DNA of 64,000 nucleotides from Agromyces cerinus (GTDB lineage: Bacteria; Actinomycetota; Actinomycetes; Actinomycetales; Microbacteriaceae), in assembly GCF_016907835.1 (NCBI RefSeq), contig NZ_JAFBCT010000001.1:1116001-1180000 (forward strand). The letters are read 5' to 3'. The translations under genes were made by a program, and so were the position numbers. Shown in pieces: positions 7,563 through 15,478 of this stretch. The notes under the pieces were generated by a model. It ran no database searches, was not told where the DNA came from, and was given only the letters and a program-made list of their open reading frames with translations. Position 1 is the stretch's first letter, and every line of letters begins with the position of its first letter.

Positions 7563-8825
7563 TCAGCCCTGCTGATCGGCGATGAACGCGCCGATGATAG
7601 CGGCGGGATTGGCGAGTCGCCAGATCGGCCCCGGGTCGCGGATCGCGCGCGTCAGCTCGAGCGGTGAGGCGACATCGCCGTTCCCGGTCGCGATGCTGAT
7701 GCGCCCGACCTCGCTCCCGGCGGACGCGGTCGTGAACGGCTCGACGGTCACGGATGCCCCGGCGACGCTGTTGCCCCACGATGCATCCGTTCGGCTGACC
7801 GATGCGATGAGCTCTGCCCGATCGCCCCACGCCGCCTCGACGCTCGCGTAGGGCGTGCCCGCGGTGATGATCTCGGCGGGAACCGCCGACTGGGCGCTCG
7901 ATGACACTGCCGTGCTCACGGCGGCGTCGAGCGTCTCGTAGTCGGGCATGAGCGTCGTGGCGCCCACCAACCGGTACGGCGTCTCGTCATCGGGTCCGGG
8001 CACGGTGGTGGTGTACACGAAGGTCACGCCGGCCTGGTCGGTGTAGCTCCGAGCAAGCGCCCGCACGCCGGCCTCACCTGAACGCGCGACGTTGTCGGGG
8101 ATGTCCCGCTCGCCGGCAGCGACCGGTGCTTCGGGGATCGCGTAGATCTCGGCAAGGCGCGGGTCGGCCAGCACGAGGGCGGCGAGGCGGGTGAGCTCTT
8201 CAGGGGTGCCGACGTTGTCGCCCGAGAGCCCGGTGGCATCGGCGACGCGGGTCGCGGTGAAGCCGTTCTCGGCGAGCCAGGCATTGGCCGCTTCGACGTA
8301 CGGGTCGACGCCGCCGAACGCCCACCGCACGAGGGTGTCGGCGTGGTTGTTGCTCGACGCGAGCAGCACGGCACGCACGACATCGCGTTCGGTCCACTTC
8401 TCGCCGGGCAGCACGGGCAGCGTGCGCGTGTCCTCGGCGACGTAGCGGAGGTAGTCGGTGTAGTCGGCGGGGCCGATCGTGATCTCGGGGCCACCGCCCT
8501 CGGGCGGCAAGGGAAGGGTATCGAGAGTGGCCAGCACCGTGACGAGCTTCACGGCGCCGCCGATCGGCACCGGCTCGGTGTCGCCGCCCACCCCGAGTGT
8601 GGTGGCCGCGCCGTCGTCGGCGAGCACCGCCATCGCGCTCGCGCCGTCTGCGGGCAGGGTCACGGGCGCCGCGCCCTCTTCGGGTGCCGTGTCGGCGCCT
8701 TCGGCGACCGTGACGTTCACCGCCGGAAGCGGGCCGAGGAGCATCGCCGGGCCGTAGACCCCGATGCCGAGGATCGCGATCGCGCCGACGGCGATGCCGA
8801 CGATGCGGCCGGGGGTCATCCTCAT
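7563..8825 (-). CDS. D-alanyl-D-alanine carboxypeptidase-like protein lacking catalytic residues
   Basis: Membrane-anchored extracytoplasmic protein of 420 residues with an N-terminal transmembrane segment (about 8-31) and a fold recognisable as the DacA/S11 penicillin-binding family (LLASSNNHADTLV, LAENGFTATRVADATGLSGDN). The SxxK motif reads GAVK (residues 90-93): the nucleophilic serine is glycine. The SxN motif is present (SNN, 158-160). At the KTG position, judged from the following TDQAG, the sequence is ARS. Peptidase activity is therefore unlikely; a binding or scaffold role is possible. The start is supported by TACGCT six bases upstream on the minus strand. Confidence 0.85.
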   Translation of the reverse strand: MRMTPGRIVGIAVGAIAILGIGVYGPAMLLGPLPAVNVTVAEGADTAPEEGAAPVTLPADGASAMAVLADDGAATTLGVGGDTEPVPIGGAVKLVTVLATLDTLPLPPEGGGPEITIGPADYTDYLRYVAEDTRTLPVLPGEKWTERDVVRAVLLASSNNHADTLVRWAFGGVDPYVEAANAWLAENGFTATRVADATGLSGDNVGTPEELTRLAALVLADPRLAEIYAIPEAPVAAGERDIPDNVARSGEAGVRALARSYTDQAGVTFVYTTTVPGPDDETPYRLVGATTLMPDYETLDAAVSTAVSSSAQSAVPAEIITAGTPYASVEAAWGDRAELIASVSRTDASWGNSVAGASVTVEPFTTASAGSEVGRISIATGNGDVASPLELTRAIRDPGPIWRLANPAAIIGAFIADQQG

Positions 8826-8831
8826 GGAATC

Positions 8832-8837
8832 AGCGTA
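8832..8837 (-). promoter_or_regulatory. -10 box, leaderless geometry (DD-peptidase-like gene)
   Basis: TACGCT on the minus strand lies six bases before the ATG at 8825. Confidence 0.5.
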
Positions 8838-8849
8838 ACCCGCCGCGGA

Positions 8850-9197
8850 TCACGCCCAGCCCAGCTCGTGCAGCCGGTCGTCGTCGATGCCGTAGAAGTG
8901 CGCGATCTCGTGCACCAGCGTGACGTGGATCTCTTCGCGGAGTTCGTCTTCGTCGGCGCAGATCGCGAGGAGCGGCTCGCGGTAGAGGATGATGCGGTCG
9001 GGCATCTCGCCGAACCCGTAGCGGTCGCGTTCGGTCAGAGCGAAGCCGTCGTAGAGGCCGAGCAGGTCGAGCGAACCGTCTTCTGGTCGGTCTTCGACGA
9101 CGAACACGATGTTCTCGAGGCCGTCGACCATGTCATCGGGCAACTGGTCGAGTTCATCGACGACGATCGCTTCGAACGCCTCGGCATCGAGTTCCAC
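8850..9197 (-). CDS. Minimal metalloprotease (zincin-like) family protein
   Basis: A 115-residue small metallopeptidase of the family with a C-terminal HEIAHFYGIDDDRLHELGW motif: HExxH binds zinc, and the conserved Asp-Asp-Asp/His-Glu-Leu tail is typical. The substrate is unknown. I chose GTG 9197 because CGGAG lies six bases upstream and the product then begins MELDAEAFEAIV like its relatives. The frame continues upstream through the tRNA-His gene; the apparent N-terminus MVGIAQLVERLVVVQE is translated tRNA and should not be annotated as protein. Confidence 0.85.
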   Translation of the reverse strand: MELDAEAFEAIVVDELDQLPDDMVDGLENIVFVVEDRPEDGSLDLLGLYDGFALTERDRYGFGEMPDRIILYREPLLAICADEDELREEIHVTLVHEIAHFYGIDDDRLHELGWA

Positions 9198-9256
9198 GAG
9201 CGGCTCCGATCGAAGTGCGACGGGCGTGAAACGGCTTTCGCCGAGAACGGCATTGG

Positions 9257-9330
9257 GGTGAGTAACGGGGCTTGAACCCGCGACCTCCTGGACCACAACC
9301 AGGCGCTCTACCAACTGAGCTATACCCACC
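9257..9330 (-). tRNA. tRNA-His (anticodon GTG)
   Basis: On the minus strand a full cloverleaf can be drawn: acceptor GTGGGTA paired with TACTCAC, the D-arm AGCTCAGTTGGTAGAGC, anticodon loop TTGTGGT with GTG, and the T-arm GCGGGTTCAAGCCCCGT. An extra 5' G at 9330 opposite the discriminator C is the identity feature of tRNA-His. CCA is not encoded. Confidence 0.95.
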
Positions 9331-9373
9331 ATGTGCCGACCGCTTTACGCGATCTGGCAACTTGAAGAGCTTA

Positions 9374-9994
9374 CTACACCTTGGAGGCGAACTCGTTCAC
9401 CACGGCTGCAGACAGGCTCTGGAGCTCGGCCGTCGAGGGGCCGGGCTCGGCGACGAAGACCGCACGACGGTAGTAGTGCAGCTCGCGGATCGACTCCTGG
9501 ATGTCGGCCAGGGCACGGTGCCCGCCGTTCTTCTGGGGGGAGTTGAAGTAGGCGCGAGGGAACCAGCGCTTCGCGAGCTCTTTGATCGAGGAGACGTCGA
9601 CGCTGCGGTAGTGCAGGTGCGCGTCGAGCCGGGGCATGTACTTCGCGAGGAACGCGCGGTCGGTGCCGATGGAGTTGCCGGCGAGCGGCGCCTTCTGCTC
9701 GTCGGGCACATGCTGCAGCACGTACTCGAGCACCTGGTACTCGGCGTCGGCGACGCTCACGCCGTTGGGGATCTCTTCGATCAGTCCGGACTGGGTGTGC
9801 ATCGTGCGCACGAACTCGCCCATCGACTCGAGCGCGCTCGCGTCGGGCTTGATGACGATGCTGATGCCGGCGTCGACGGGGTTGAGGTCGTAGTCGGTGA
9901 TGATGACCGCGATCTCGACGAGCTCATCGACCTCGAGGTCGAGTCCGGTCATCTCGCAGTCGATCCAGACCAGGCGGTCGCTCGAAGAAGGCAT
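9374..9994 (-). CDS. orn: Oligoribonuclease
   Basis: 3'-to-5' exoribonuclease of the DEDDh family that finishes RNA decay by hydrolysing two-to-five-nucleotide fragments. The motifs are visible: Exo I WIDCEMTGLD, Exo II in LAGNSIGTDRAFL, and Exo III HRALADIQESI. At 206 residues it is slightly longer than E. coli Orn (181). The start is fixed by TAGACT on the minus strand exactly six bases upstream. tRNA genes lie on both sides on the same strand. Confidence 0.95.
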   Translation of the reverse strand: MPSSSDRLVWIDCEMTGLDLEVDELVEIAVIITDYDLNPVDAGISIVIKPDASALESMGEFVRTMHTQSGLIEEIPNGVSVADAEYQVLEYVLQHVPDEQKAPLAGNSIGTDRAFLAKYMPRLDAHLHYRSVDVSSIKELAKRWFPRAYFNSPQKNGGHRALADIQESIRELHYYRRAVFVAEPGPSTAELQSLSAAVVNEFASKV

Positions 9995-10000
9995 GCAGAG

Positions 10001-10006
10001 AGTCTA
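10001..10006 (-). promoter_or_regulatory. -10 box of orn, leaderless geometry
   Basis: TAGACT on the minus strand lies six bases before the orn ATG. Confidence 0.5.
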
Positions 10007-10094
10007 TCCGGGCGCACCGACGGCGCTGCTCGGGCGGCATCGCAGGATCCACGAGCGCGCTCTGCGCGGGCTTCGAAGGGATCGGCTAGAGGAG

Positions 10095-10167
10095 TGCCCC
10101 CGGCAGGAATTGAACCTGCGACCAAGAGATTAGAAGGCTCCTGCTCTATCCGCTGAGCTACGGGGGC
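10095..10167 (-). tRNA. tRNA-Arg (anticodon TCT)
   Basis: On the minus strand: acceptor GCCCCCG paired with CGGGGGC, D-arm AGCTCAGCGGATAGAGC, anticodon loop CTTCTAA with TCT, T-arm GCAGGTTCAATTCCTGC and discriminator A. CCA is not encoded. This decoder of the rare AGA codon sits alone between orn and the antiporter gene. Confidence 0.95.
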
Positions 10168-10197
10168 GGCGGTGCCAGCATACCGGGGCGAGCCGGG

Positions 10198-11418
10198 TCA
10201 CCCCTCGACGGGGACGAAGGGGTCGTCTTCGGCGGTGCGGGTCGCGGCATCCGAGCGCCCCTTGCGGATGGCGAGCGCGATCAGCGGGAAGAGCAGCACC
10301 GAGAGCATGCCGGCGCCGACGAGCGCCGCTGCGGTGCCGCTCGGCAGGTCGCCGTTGTCGACGCCGATCGCCGTCACGGCGACGATGATCGGCAGGCCCG
10401 TGGCGCCGAACAGCGCGGTCGCCACCAGGTCGCGCCGACTCGACCCCGCCGGGGCGGCGAGCAGCGACGGCAGGCCGCGCACGACGAGCAGCAGCACGAG
10501 GAACACGGGCAGCAGCACCGTCGTGCGCGCGTCGGCGAAGAGCGATTCGAGGTCGAACGCGACCCCGGTGTTGATGAAGAACACGGGAACCAGGAACCCG
10601 TACCCGACCGCTTCGAGCTTCGTCTCGACCACTTCGATGTCGCGCTTCGGGGCGCCGGAGATCAAGAGTCGGTACAGCACGCCGGCGGTGAATGCACCGA
10701 GCAGCATGTCGAGATCGAGCACGATGCTGAGCGCCACGAGCGCGAGCAGCACGAAGATGACGAGCCGAACCGCGAACTGCCCGCTCGTGTGCAGCGTCGC
10801 CGTGATCACCCGGTGCATGCGCTTGCCCACGCCCTTGGCCGCCAGCCAGATCGCGATGCCCGCGATCACGGCGAACGAGAGCAGCACGACCGTGGCCAGC
10901 AGGGGGCTGCGCCCGCTCAGGAAGATGGAGATCGCCAGCAGCGGGCCGAACTCGCCGACGGCGCCGAGCGCGATCACCGCGATGCCGAACGGGGTGCCGA
11001 GGTCGCCCGAATCGCGCAGCACCGGCATGATCGTGCCGAGCGCCGTCGAGGTCAGCGCGATGCCGATGAACGCCGCGGCAGGCAGGTCCGCCGCGAGGAG
11101 CGTCGCCAGGCCGATGCCCGCTGCGAGCGAGATGATCCAGCCGATCGCCGCTCGGCTCAGCGGCCGACCGCGGATTGCGCGGAAGTCGATCTCGTTGCCA
11201 GCCAGGAAGAAGAGCATGGCCAGACCGAAGTCGGCCAGCAGGGTCATGAAGTCGTCGGGAACGATCCATCCGAGCACGGCAGGGCCGAGCAGGAGGCCGA
11301 GCACGATCTCGAAGACGACGAGGGGAATCGCCACCCACTTGCCGATCGCGCGCACGAGCAGCGGCGCCGCGACGGCGATCGCCGGCACGAGCACCATGGT
11401 TCCGATCGAGATCTCCAA
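10198..11418 (-). CDS. Cation:proton antiporter, CPA2 (Kef/NapA-like) family
   Basis: Integral membrane protein of 406 residues with about twelve hydrophobic segments and no C-terminal nucleotide-binding (RCK) domain. The family pattern is seen in FFLAGNEIDFRAIRG, in ALTSTALGTIMPVLRD (the discontinuous helix region) and in FFINTGVAFDLESL. It should exchange Na+ or K+ for protons and help pH or salt balance; the ion is not readable from sequence. The family's ND/DD pair is not clearly present in the usual place, so the mechanism may differ. It is a single gene on the minus strand. Confidence 0.85.
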   Translation of the reverse strand: MEISIGTMVLVPAIAVAAPLLVRAIGKWVAIPLVVFEIVLGLLLGPAVLGWIVPDDFMTLLADFGLAMLFFLAGNEIDFRAIRGRPLSRAAIGWIISLAAGIGLATLLAADLPAAAFIGIALTSTALGTIMPVLRDSGDLGTPFGIAVIALGAVGEFGPLLAISIFLSGRSPLLATVVLLSFAVIAGIAIWLAAKGVGKRMHRVITATLHTSGQFAVRLVIFVLLALVALSIVLDLDMLLGAFTAGVLYRLLISGAPKRDIEVVETKLEAVGYGFLVPVFFINTGVAFDLESLFADARTTVLLPVFLVLLLVVRGLPSLLAAPAGSSRRDLVATALFGATGLPIIVAVTAIGVDNGDLPSGTAAALVGAGMLSVLLFPLIALAIRKGRSDAATRTAEDDPFVPVEG

Positions 11419-11521
11419 GAGGCACTCCGTTCAGGGCGGCAGGTGATGCCTGTCGAGATGTTAGCGGAGCGCGGCGGCGACCCGGATGCATCCGGTTCGT
11501 CTGCCGGAAACATGACGACGG

Positions 11522-11527
11522 TATGGT
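11522..11527 (+). promoter_or_regulatory. -10 box of nadE, leaderless geometry
   Basis: TATGGT lies six bases before the nadE ATG at 11534. Confidence 0.5.
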
Positions 11528-11533
11528 CGTGGC

Positions 11534-12358
11534 ATGCGAGAGCTGCAGTCGCGAATCATCGCCGAACTCAACGTCACCCCGGTCATCGACCCCGCCGAGC
11601 AGGCGCGCGCCCGCATCGACTTCCTGAAGTCGTACGTGCGCGTGACGGGAGCGCAGGGCCTCGTGCTCGGTATCAGCGGCGGGCAGGACTCCACGCTCGC
11701 GGGTCGGCTGTGCCGGATCGCGGTCGACGAACTTGTCGCAGAGGGCACTCCGTCGCGGTTTGTCGCCGTGCGACTGCCGTACGGCGTGCAGCGCGATGAA
11801 GACGACGCGCAGCTGGCGTTGAGCTTCATCGAGCCGCAGGAGACCGTGGTCTTCGACATCAAGGGCGGCGTCGACGGGCTCACCGCGGACTTCGCGGCGG
11901 CGGCGACCGCGGCGCCGCTCAGCGACTTCGGCAAGGGCAACGTCAAGGCGCGCATGCGCATGGTGGCGCAGTACGCCCTCGCGGGCGAGGGCGGGCTGCT
12001 CGTGGTGGGCACCGATCACGCGGCCGAGGCCGTCACGGGATTCTTCACCAAGTACGGCGACGGGGGAGCCGATGTGCTTCCGCTCACGGGTCTCACGAAG
12101 CGTCAGGGGCGGGCTCTGCTCGTGCACCTCGGCGCTCCCGAGCGCCTGTACCTCAAGGTGCCGACGGCGGATCTGCTCGACGCGAACCCCGGTCAGTCCG
12201 ATGAGGCGAACCTCGGCCTGAGCTACGCCGATCTCGACGCGTACCTCGAGGGCGAGGAGATCGACGAGTCGGTTGCCGAGCGCATCGAGGCACGCTTCCT
12301 GCAGACGCGCCACAAGCGCACGGTTCCGGTGTCGATGTTCGACGACTGGTGGCGCTGA
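11534..12358 (+). CDS. nadE: NH3-dependent NAD+ synthetase
   Basis: Last step of NAD biosynthesis: amidation of deamido-NAD+ using ATP and ammonia. The 274 residues match the short, ammonia-dependent class, and no glutaminase domain is present. The PP-loop [10 protein letters not shown] is at about residues 49-58; [11 protein letters not shown] and [24 protein letters not shown] form the dimer and active-site regions; [17 protein letters not shown] follows. It is a single gene with its own leaderless-type promoter. Confidence 0.96.
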   Translation: MRELQSRIIAELNVTPVIDPAEQARARIDFLKSYVRVTGAQGLVLGISGGQDSTLAGRLCRIAVDELVAEGTPSRFVAVRLPYGVQRDEDDAQLALSFIEPQETVVFDIKGGVDGLTADFAAAATAAPLSDFGKGNVKARMRMVAQYALAGEGGLLVVGTDHAAEAVTGFFTKYGDGGADVLPLTGLTKRQGRALLVHLGAPERLYLKVPTADLLDANPGQSDEANLGLSYADLDAYLEGEEIDESVAERIEARFLQTRHKRTVPVSMFDDWWR

Positions 12359-12482
12359 GCGCCTCGGCGGGGGTGCGACGCCGCAGTGAACTCGCTCCTG
12401 CGGCCGAGGATGCGGCCGAAGGCGCGGTCGAAGGTGAGGTCGAAGGTGAGGTCGAGGTCGGAGTCGCGTTCGCGGGTGCGGT
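12359..12482. repeat. Convergent intergenic region with short degenerate repeats
   Basis: This 124-bp gap between convergent genes holds two and a half copies of a 12-base GGTCGAAGGTGA-type unit (12426-12455) and related GAGGTCG words. It can be read as a 40-codon acidic frame (12373-12495), but nothing shows that this is a gene. No clear terminator is visible. Confidence 0.4.
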
Positions 12483-13133
12483 TCAGCGCAGCTGATCGCC
12501 CTGCAGCGTGGGCGTCGGTGCGGTATTCGCGGTCTCGGCGCCGTCATCTGCGATGGTGACACTGCCCTGGTACCGCTGCTGGTGCTGTTCGGCGACCCAC
12601 GCGTCCTGCTGGTCGATGGCGGACTGCTCGGGCTCTTGACGCTGCGTGCGCCAGCGGGCGAGATCGTTCAGGAACTGACGGCGCGTGCGCCCGGGGTGGC
12701 GCTGCCACTCGAGGAGGCGATCACGGAACTCCACGACGGCAGGGTCGAGCTGGTATCCGAACGTCGCAGACGCCCGCTTGAGCTCGTGGAGTTGGTGGGC
12801 CGCCCAGTTGGCCGCGACATCCGATCCGCGGATCGGCAGCAGTCGCACGATGATGTCGGCCTGGCCCACGGCGCGGTCGGCGAGCACCTGTTCTTGCGGC
12901 GTCAGCGAGTTCCACACCGATGCCTCGGTCGCGGCGTCGACGAGTGCGGCGATCGCGGCGGCCTTCGCCTCGCGATCGCGCTGCGCGACGAGGCGCTTGA
13001 TCGCGAGATTGGCGATCCACACGGCGAGGAGGCCAGCGGCGAGCACCGCGAAGAACAGCACGACGGCGGAGAACACCGTGGGCCGCGAAGCGCTCGTACC
13101 GAGCCAGGAGATGAGATCGTTCCACCACTGCAT
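12483..13133 (-). CDS. Membrane-anchored protein of unknown function
   Basis: A 216-residue protein with one N-terminal transmembrane helix (about 17-46, TVFSAVVLFFAVLAAGLLAVWIA) followed by a basic, Ala-rich and probably helical cytoplasmic region (NLAIKRLVAQRDREAKAAAIAALVDAATEAS) and a Gln-rich C-terminal tail. It is of a type common in Microbacteriaceae but I cannot name a family. TAATCT on the minus strand six bases before the ATG supports the start. Confidence 0.75.
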   Translation of the reverse strand: MQWWNDLISWLGTSASRPTVFSAVVLFFAVLAAGLLAVWIANLAIKRLVAQRDREAKAAAIAALVDAATEASVWNSLTPQEQVLADRAVGQADIIVRLLPIRGSDVAANWAAHQLHELKRASATFGYQLDPAVVEFRDRLLEWQRHPGRTRRQFLNDLARWRTQRQEPEQSAIDQQDAWVAEQHQQRYQGSVTIADDGAETANTAPTPTLQGDQLR

Positions 13134-13139
13134 GGCCGT

Positions 13140-13145
13140 AGATTA
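13140..13145 (-). promoter_or_regulatory. -10 box, leaderless geometry (gene at 13133)
   Basis: TAATCT on the minus strand lies six bases before the ATG at 13133. Confidence 0.45.
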
Positions 13146-13178
13146 CCCCCGCGGTGCGGCGTGACGATCGAGCGTCGA

Positions 13179-13200
13179 CGGCGCGCCCGAATACGCGCCG
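13179..13200. terminator. Possible hairpin terminator
   Basis: CGGCGCG (13179-13185) pairs with CGCGCCG (13194-13200), just downstream of the stop of the minus-strand gene 13208-13465. It is short and GC-only, so confidence is low. Confidence 0.35.
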
Positions 13201-13207
13201 CGCGAGC

Positions 13208-13465
13208 TCAGCGAAAGACCTCGGCAGCATCGCGCGACGACCAGAATTCGCCGAGTTCGATCGAGCGGATGCCGCCCGCGACGAGTCGTTTCGCTCCGAA
13301 GCGCAGCTCGTCGCCGAAGCCGCGTTGCTCGATGTGCCCGAGCACCGCGCCCTGCGGGCGGGTGACTCGCCACAGGCCCGGCTCTGCCGGTGAGATCTGC
13401 AGGCCGGGCACGACGTCGGGGAACGGCTCGCGCGTGCGCGATGCGTTCGTGGCGATGGCGGACAT
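13208..13465 (-). CDS. Small protein of unknown function
   Basis: An 85-residue soluble protein with no recognised family (PFPDVVPGLQISPAEPGLWRVTRP..HIEQRG). It starts at an ATG preceded by GAGAGGAG at normal spacing, so unlike several neighbours it has a leader. Its codon usage fits the window. It resembles small conserved Microbacteriaceae proteins; no function can be given. Confidence 0.65.
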   Translation of the reverse strand: MSAIATNASRTREPFPDVVPGLQISPAEPGLWRVTRPQGAVLGHIEQRGFGDELRFGAKRLVAGGIRSIELGEFWSSRDAAEVFR

Positions 13466-13560
13466 GTCGCTCCTCTCGTGATGCAGCCGGCCCTGCGGTG
13501 TGTCACGAGCGTACGGCGGGCCACCGACATCCGATCGGTGGTCTCGAGCCGTCGCCGAGC

Positions 13561-13592
13561 GGCGGTGCCCGGCCGAGTTCAGCCGGGCACCG
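13561..13592. terminator. Hairpin terminator after aldo/keto reductase
   Basis: A perfect 12-bp inverted repeat (13561-13572 with 13581-13592) lies just downstream of the stop codon of the minus-strand reductase gene. The rest of the gap 13466-13608 shows nothing else recognisable. Confidence 0.65.
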
Positions 13593-13608
13593 CGGAGCCC
13601 CGCCGCGC

Positions 13609-14616
13609 TCAGCCGAGCACGGTGCCGTGCGCGGCGAACGGCTCGATGCGTTCGATCTCGTCAGCGGTGAGCGGTGCCGCGTCGAGTGCTGCGATGTTCT
13701 GCTCGAGCTGGGCGACACTCGACGCGCCGATCAGCGCGCTCGACACGAGCGGCTGCCGCAGCACCCACGTGAGGGCGAGTTGGGCGAGTGTCTGGCCGCG
13801 CTCCTTCGCGATCGCATCGAGCGCGCGGGCGCGCTCCAGGTACTCGCCGCTGATCGTGTCGGGGGAGAGGAACCGGCTCGTCGCCGCCCGGGAATCGGCG
13901 GGAACGTCGCCGCCGAGGTACCGATCGGTCAGGAGGCCCTGCGCGAGCGGCGAGAAGACGATGCTCGCGGCGCCGACTTCTTCGAGCACCGGGAACAGGC
14001 CGTCTTCGATGTGACGGTCGAACATCGAGTAGCGCGGCTGGTGGATGAGGAGCGGCACGCCCTCGGCCTCGAGCGCTGCGGCGGCGGCGCGCGTCTGGTC
14101 GGGGTCGTAGTTCGAGATGCCCACGTAGAGCGCCTTGCCCTGTCGCACGGCCGTCGCAAGCGCGCCCATCGTCTCCTCGATCGGCGTCTCGGGGTCGGGC
14201 CGGTGCGAGTAGAAGATGTCGACGTAGTCGAGGCCGAGACGCCCGAGGCTCTGGTCGAGCGAGGAGAGCACGTACTTGCGCGAACCCCACTCGCCGTAGG
14301 GGCCGGGCCACATGTCGTAGCCCGCCTTCGACGAGATGATGAGCTCGTCGCGGTAGGGCGCGAGGTCGCCGGCGAGGATGCGGCCGAAGTTCGTCTCGGC
14401 GCTGCCCGGAGGCGGGCCGTAGTTGTTCGCGAGGTCGAAGTGGGTGACGCCGAGGTCGAAGGCGCGACGCACGATCGCGCGCTGGGTGTCGTACGGGCGT
14501 TCGTGGCCGAAGTTGTGCCAGAGGCCGAGCGAGAGGGCCGGGAGCTTCAGGCCGCTGCGGCCCACCCGGTTGTACTGCATGCGGTCGTAGCGTTCGGGGA
14601 GGGCGACGTAGCTCAT
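13609..14616 (-). CDS. Aldo/keto reductase, L-glyceraldehyde-3-phosphate reductase-like
   Basis: NADPH-dependent aldehyde reductase of the YghZ/Kv-beta-like AKR group. The catalytic tetrad can be placed: Asp and Tyr in HFDLANNYGPPPGSAE, Lys in IISSKAGYDMWPGPYG, and His in DIFYSHRPD. The nucleotide-binding part LPLVSSALIGASSVAQLEQN lies near the C-terminus. Its 335 residues agree with E. coli YghZ (346), which detoxifies methylglyoxal and reduces L-glyceraldehyde-3-phosphate. The start is supported by TAGAGT on the minus strand six bases upstream. It is divergent from ssb. Confidence 0.9.
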   Translation of the reverse strand: MSYVALPERYDRMQYNRVGRSGLKLPALSLGLWHNFGHERPYDTQRAIVRRAFDLGVTHFDLANNYGPPPGSAETNFGRILAGDLAPYRDELIISSKAGYDMWPGPYGEWGSRKYVLSSLDQSLGRLGLDYVDIFYSHRPDPETPIEETMGALATAVRQGKALYVGISNYDPDQTRAAAAALEAEGVPLLIHQPRYSMFDRHIEDGLFPVLEEVGAASIVFSPLAQGLLTDRYLGGDVPADSRAATSRFLSPDTISGEYLERARALDAIAKERGQTLAQLALTWVLRQPLVSSALIGASSVAQLEQNIAALDAAPLTADEIERIEPFAAHGTVLG

Positions 14617-14622
14617 GGAGCA

Positions 14623-14628
14623 ACTCTA
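14623..14628 (-). promoter_or_regulatory. -10 box, leaderless geometry (aldo/keto reductase)
   Basis: TAGAGT on the minus strand lies six bases before the ATG at 14616. Confidence 0.5.
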
Positions 14629-14730
14629 GGTCGCCGACTCGTCCTCCACATTCATCGTGACGGCAGGCTTCTGCACGACCTTCGCACACGGCATCCGGAT
14701 GCCTCGGCCGGCCCTCGATGCTGAACGGAA

Positions 14731-14778
14731 CGCGGCTCCGGGGTGACGATCCGGCACGAGCGCCCTCCCGGAGCCGCG
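14731..14778. promoter_or_regulatory. 12-bp inverted repeat in the ssb upstream region
   Basis: CGCGGCTCCGGG (14731-14742) and its exact reverse complement (14767-14778) are separated by 24 bases and end 42 bases before the ssb start. It could be a leader-RNA stem or a double operator; the sequence alone does not say which. Confidence 0.4.
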
Positions 14779-14820
14779 TGCCGTCGACTCGCGGCGGCAT
14801 CCGACCGAGGAGTGCAGCAC

Positions 14821-15378
14821 ATGACCGACATCATCACCGTGACGGGAGTCGTGGGAACCGATCCCAAACACCACGTCACCAGCGGCGGACTCGCCATCAC
14901 CACGTTCCGACTCGCCTCGACCAGGCGCGTGTTCGATCGGGCGAAGGCCAGTTGGGAAGACGGCGAGACCAACTGGTACACCGTCTCCGCCTTCCGCCAA
15001 CTCGCCACGAACGCGAGCCTGTCGATCCGCAAGGGCGAGCGCCTCATCATCCGCGGCCGACTCCGGCTGCGGGCCTGGGAGACCGGCGAGCGGTCGGGCA
15101 CCGCCGTCGAGATCGAGGCCGACTCCATCGGGCACGACCTCGCCTGGTGCGTGACCTCCTACGCGAAGGTGCGGTCCACGCGACCAGCGGATGCCGCGGC
15201 AGAGGTGTCATCGCAGGGCGACTCGGGCGACTCGGGCGACTCGGGCGACTCGGGCGCCGGCTACGACGTGACGGCGGCCGGCGCCGACCCGGTCGACGAC
15301 GCCTCCGCTGCGTGGGGCGATTCCGAGGACGCAGGAGACGTTCCGCTGCCCGAGCTCGAATCGACCTTCGCCGGCTGA
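14821..15378 (+). CDS. ssb: Single-stranded DNA-binding protein, stand-alone paralogue
   Basis: OB-fold protein of 185 residues that binds single-stranded DNA; residues 1-112 contain the SSB fold (VTGVVGTDPK, TTFRLAST, TNWYTVSAFRQLA, KGERLIIRGRLRLRAW). The C-terminal tail is low-complexity and acidic with four GDS repeats, but ends PLPELESTFAG rather than the DDDIPF-type tip through which SSB recruits partners. The gene is alone, not between rpsF and rplI, so the housekeeping ssb is probably elsewhere. The start is the ATG after GAGGAG. Confidence 0.88.
   Translation: MTDIITVTGVVGTDPKHHVTSGGLAITTFRLASTRRVFDRAKASWEDGETNWYTVSAFRQLATNASLSIRKGERLIIRGRLRLRAWETGERSGTAVEIEADSIGHDLAWCVTSYAKVRSTRPADAAAEVSSQGDSGDSGDSGDSGAGYDVTAAGADPVDDASAAWGDSEDAGDVPLPELESTFAG
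15217..15252 (+). repeat. Four tandem 9-bp repeats in ssb
   Basis: GGCGACTCG is repeated four times without change, encoding Gly-Asp-Ser four times in the disordered tail of the SSB paralogue. Such tracts can change length by slippage. Confidence 0.9.
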
Positions 15379-15436
15379 TCGGGAGTGACCGAGGCCGCCG
15401 CTGGCCTGCCCGAGCCGCCTTCAGGGGCGTACCGCC

Positions 15437-15442
15437 TAGAAT
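15437..15442 (+). promoter_or_regulatory. -10 box of lipoprotein gene
   Basis: TAGAAT lies 36 bases before the ATG at 15479, leaving room for a leader that contains the GAGGGG ribosome-binding site. Confidence 0.4.
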
Positions 15443-15478
15443 CGGCTCGGGCGGTCGCCACCGCCGGTGAGGGGAACG

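Noticed and set aside
12373..12495. A 40-codon acidic frame after nadE
   Set aside because: Repetitive Glu-Gly-Val composition, no ribosome-binding site or promoter, and it overlaps the end of the convergent gene.
15217..15252. 9-bp direct repeats as a possible origin or iteron
   Set aside because: They are in frame in the SSB tail and encode Gly-Asp-Ser; no other origin features are present.
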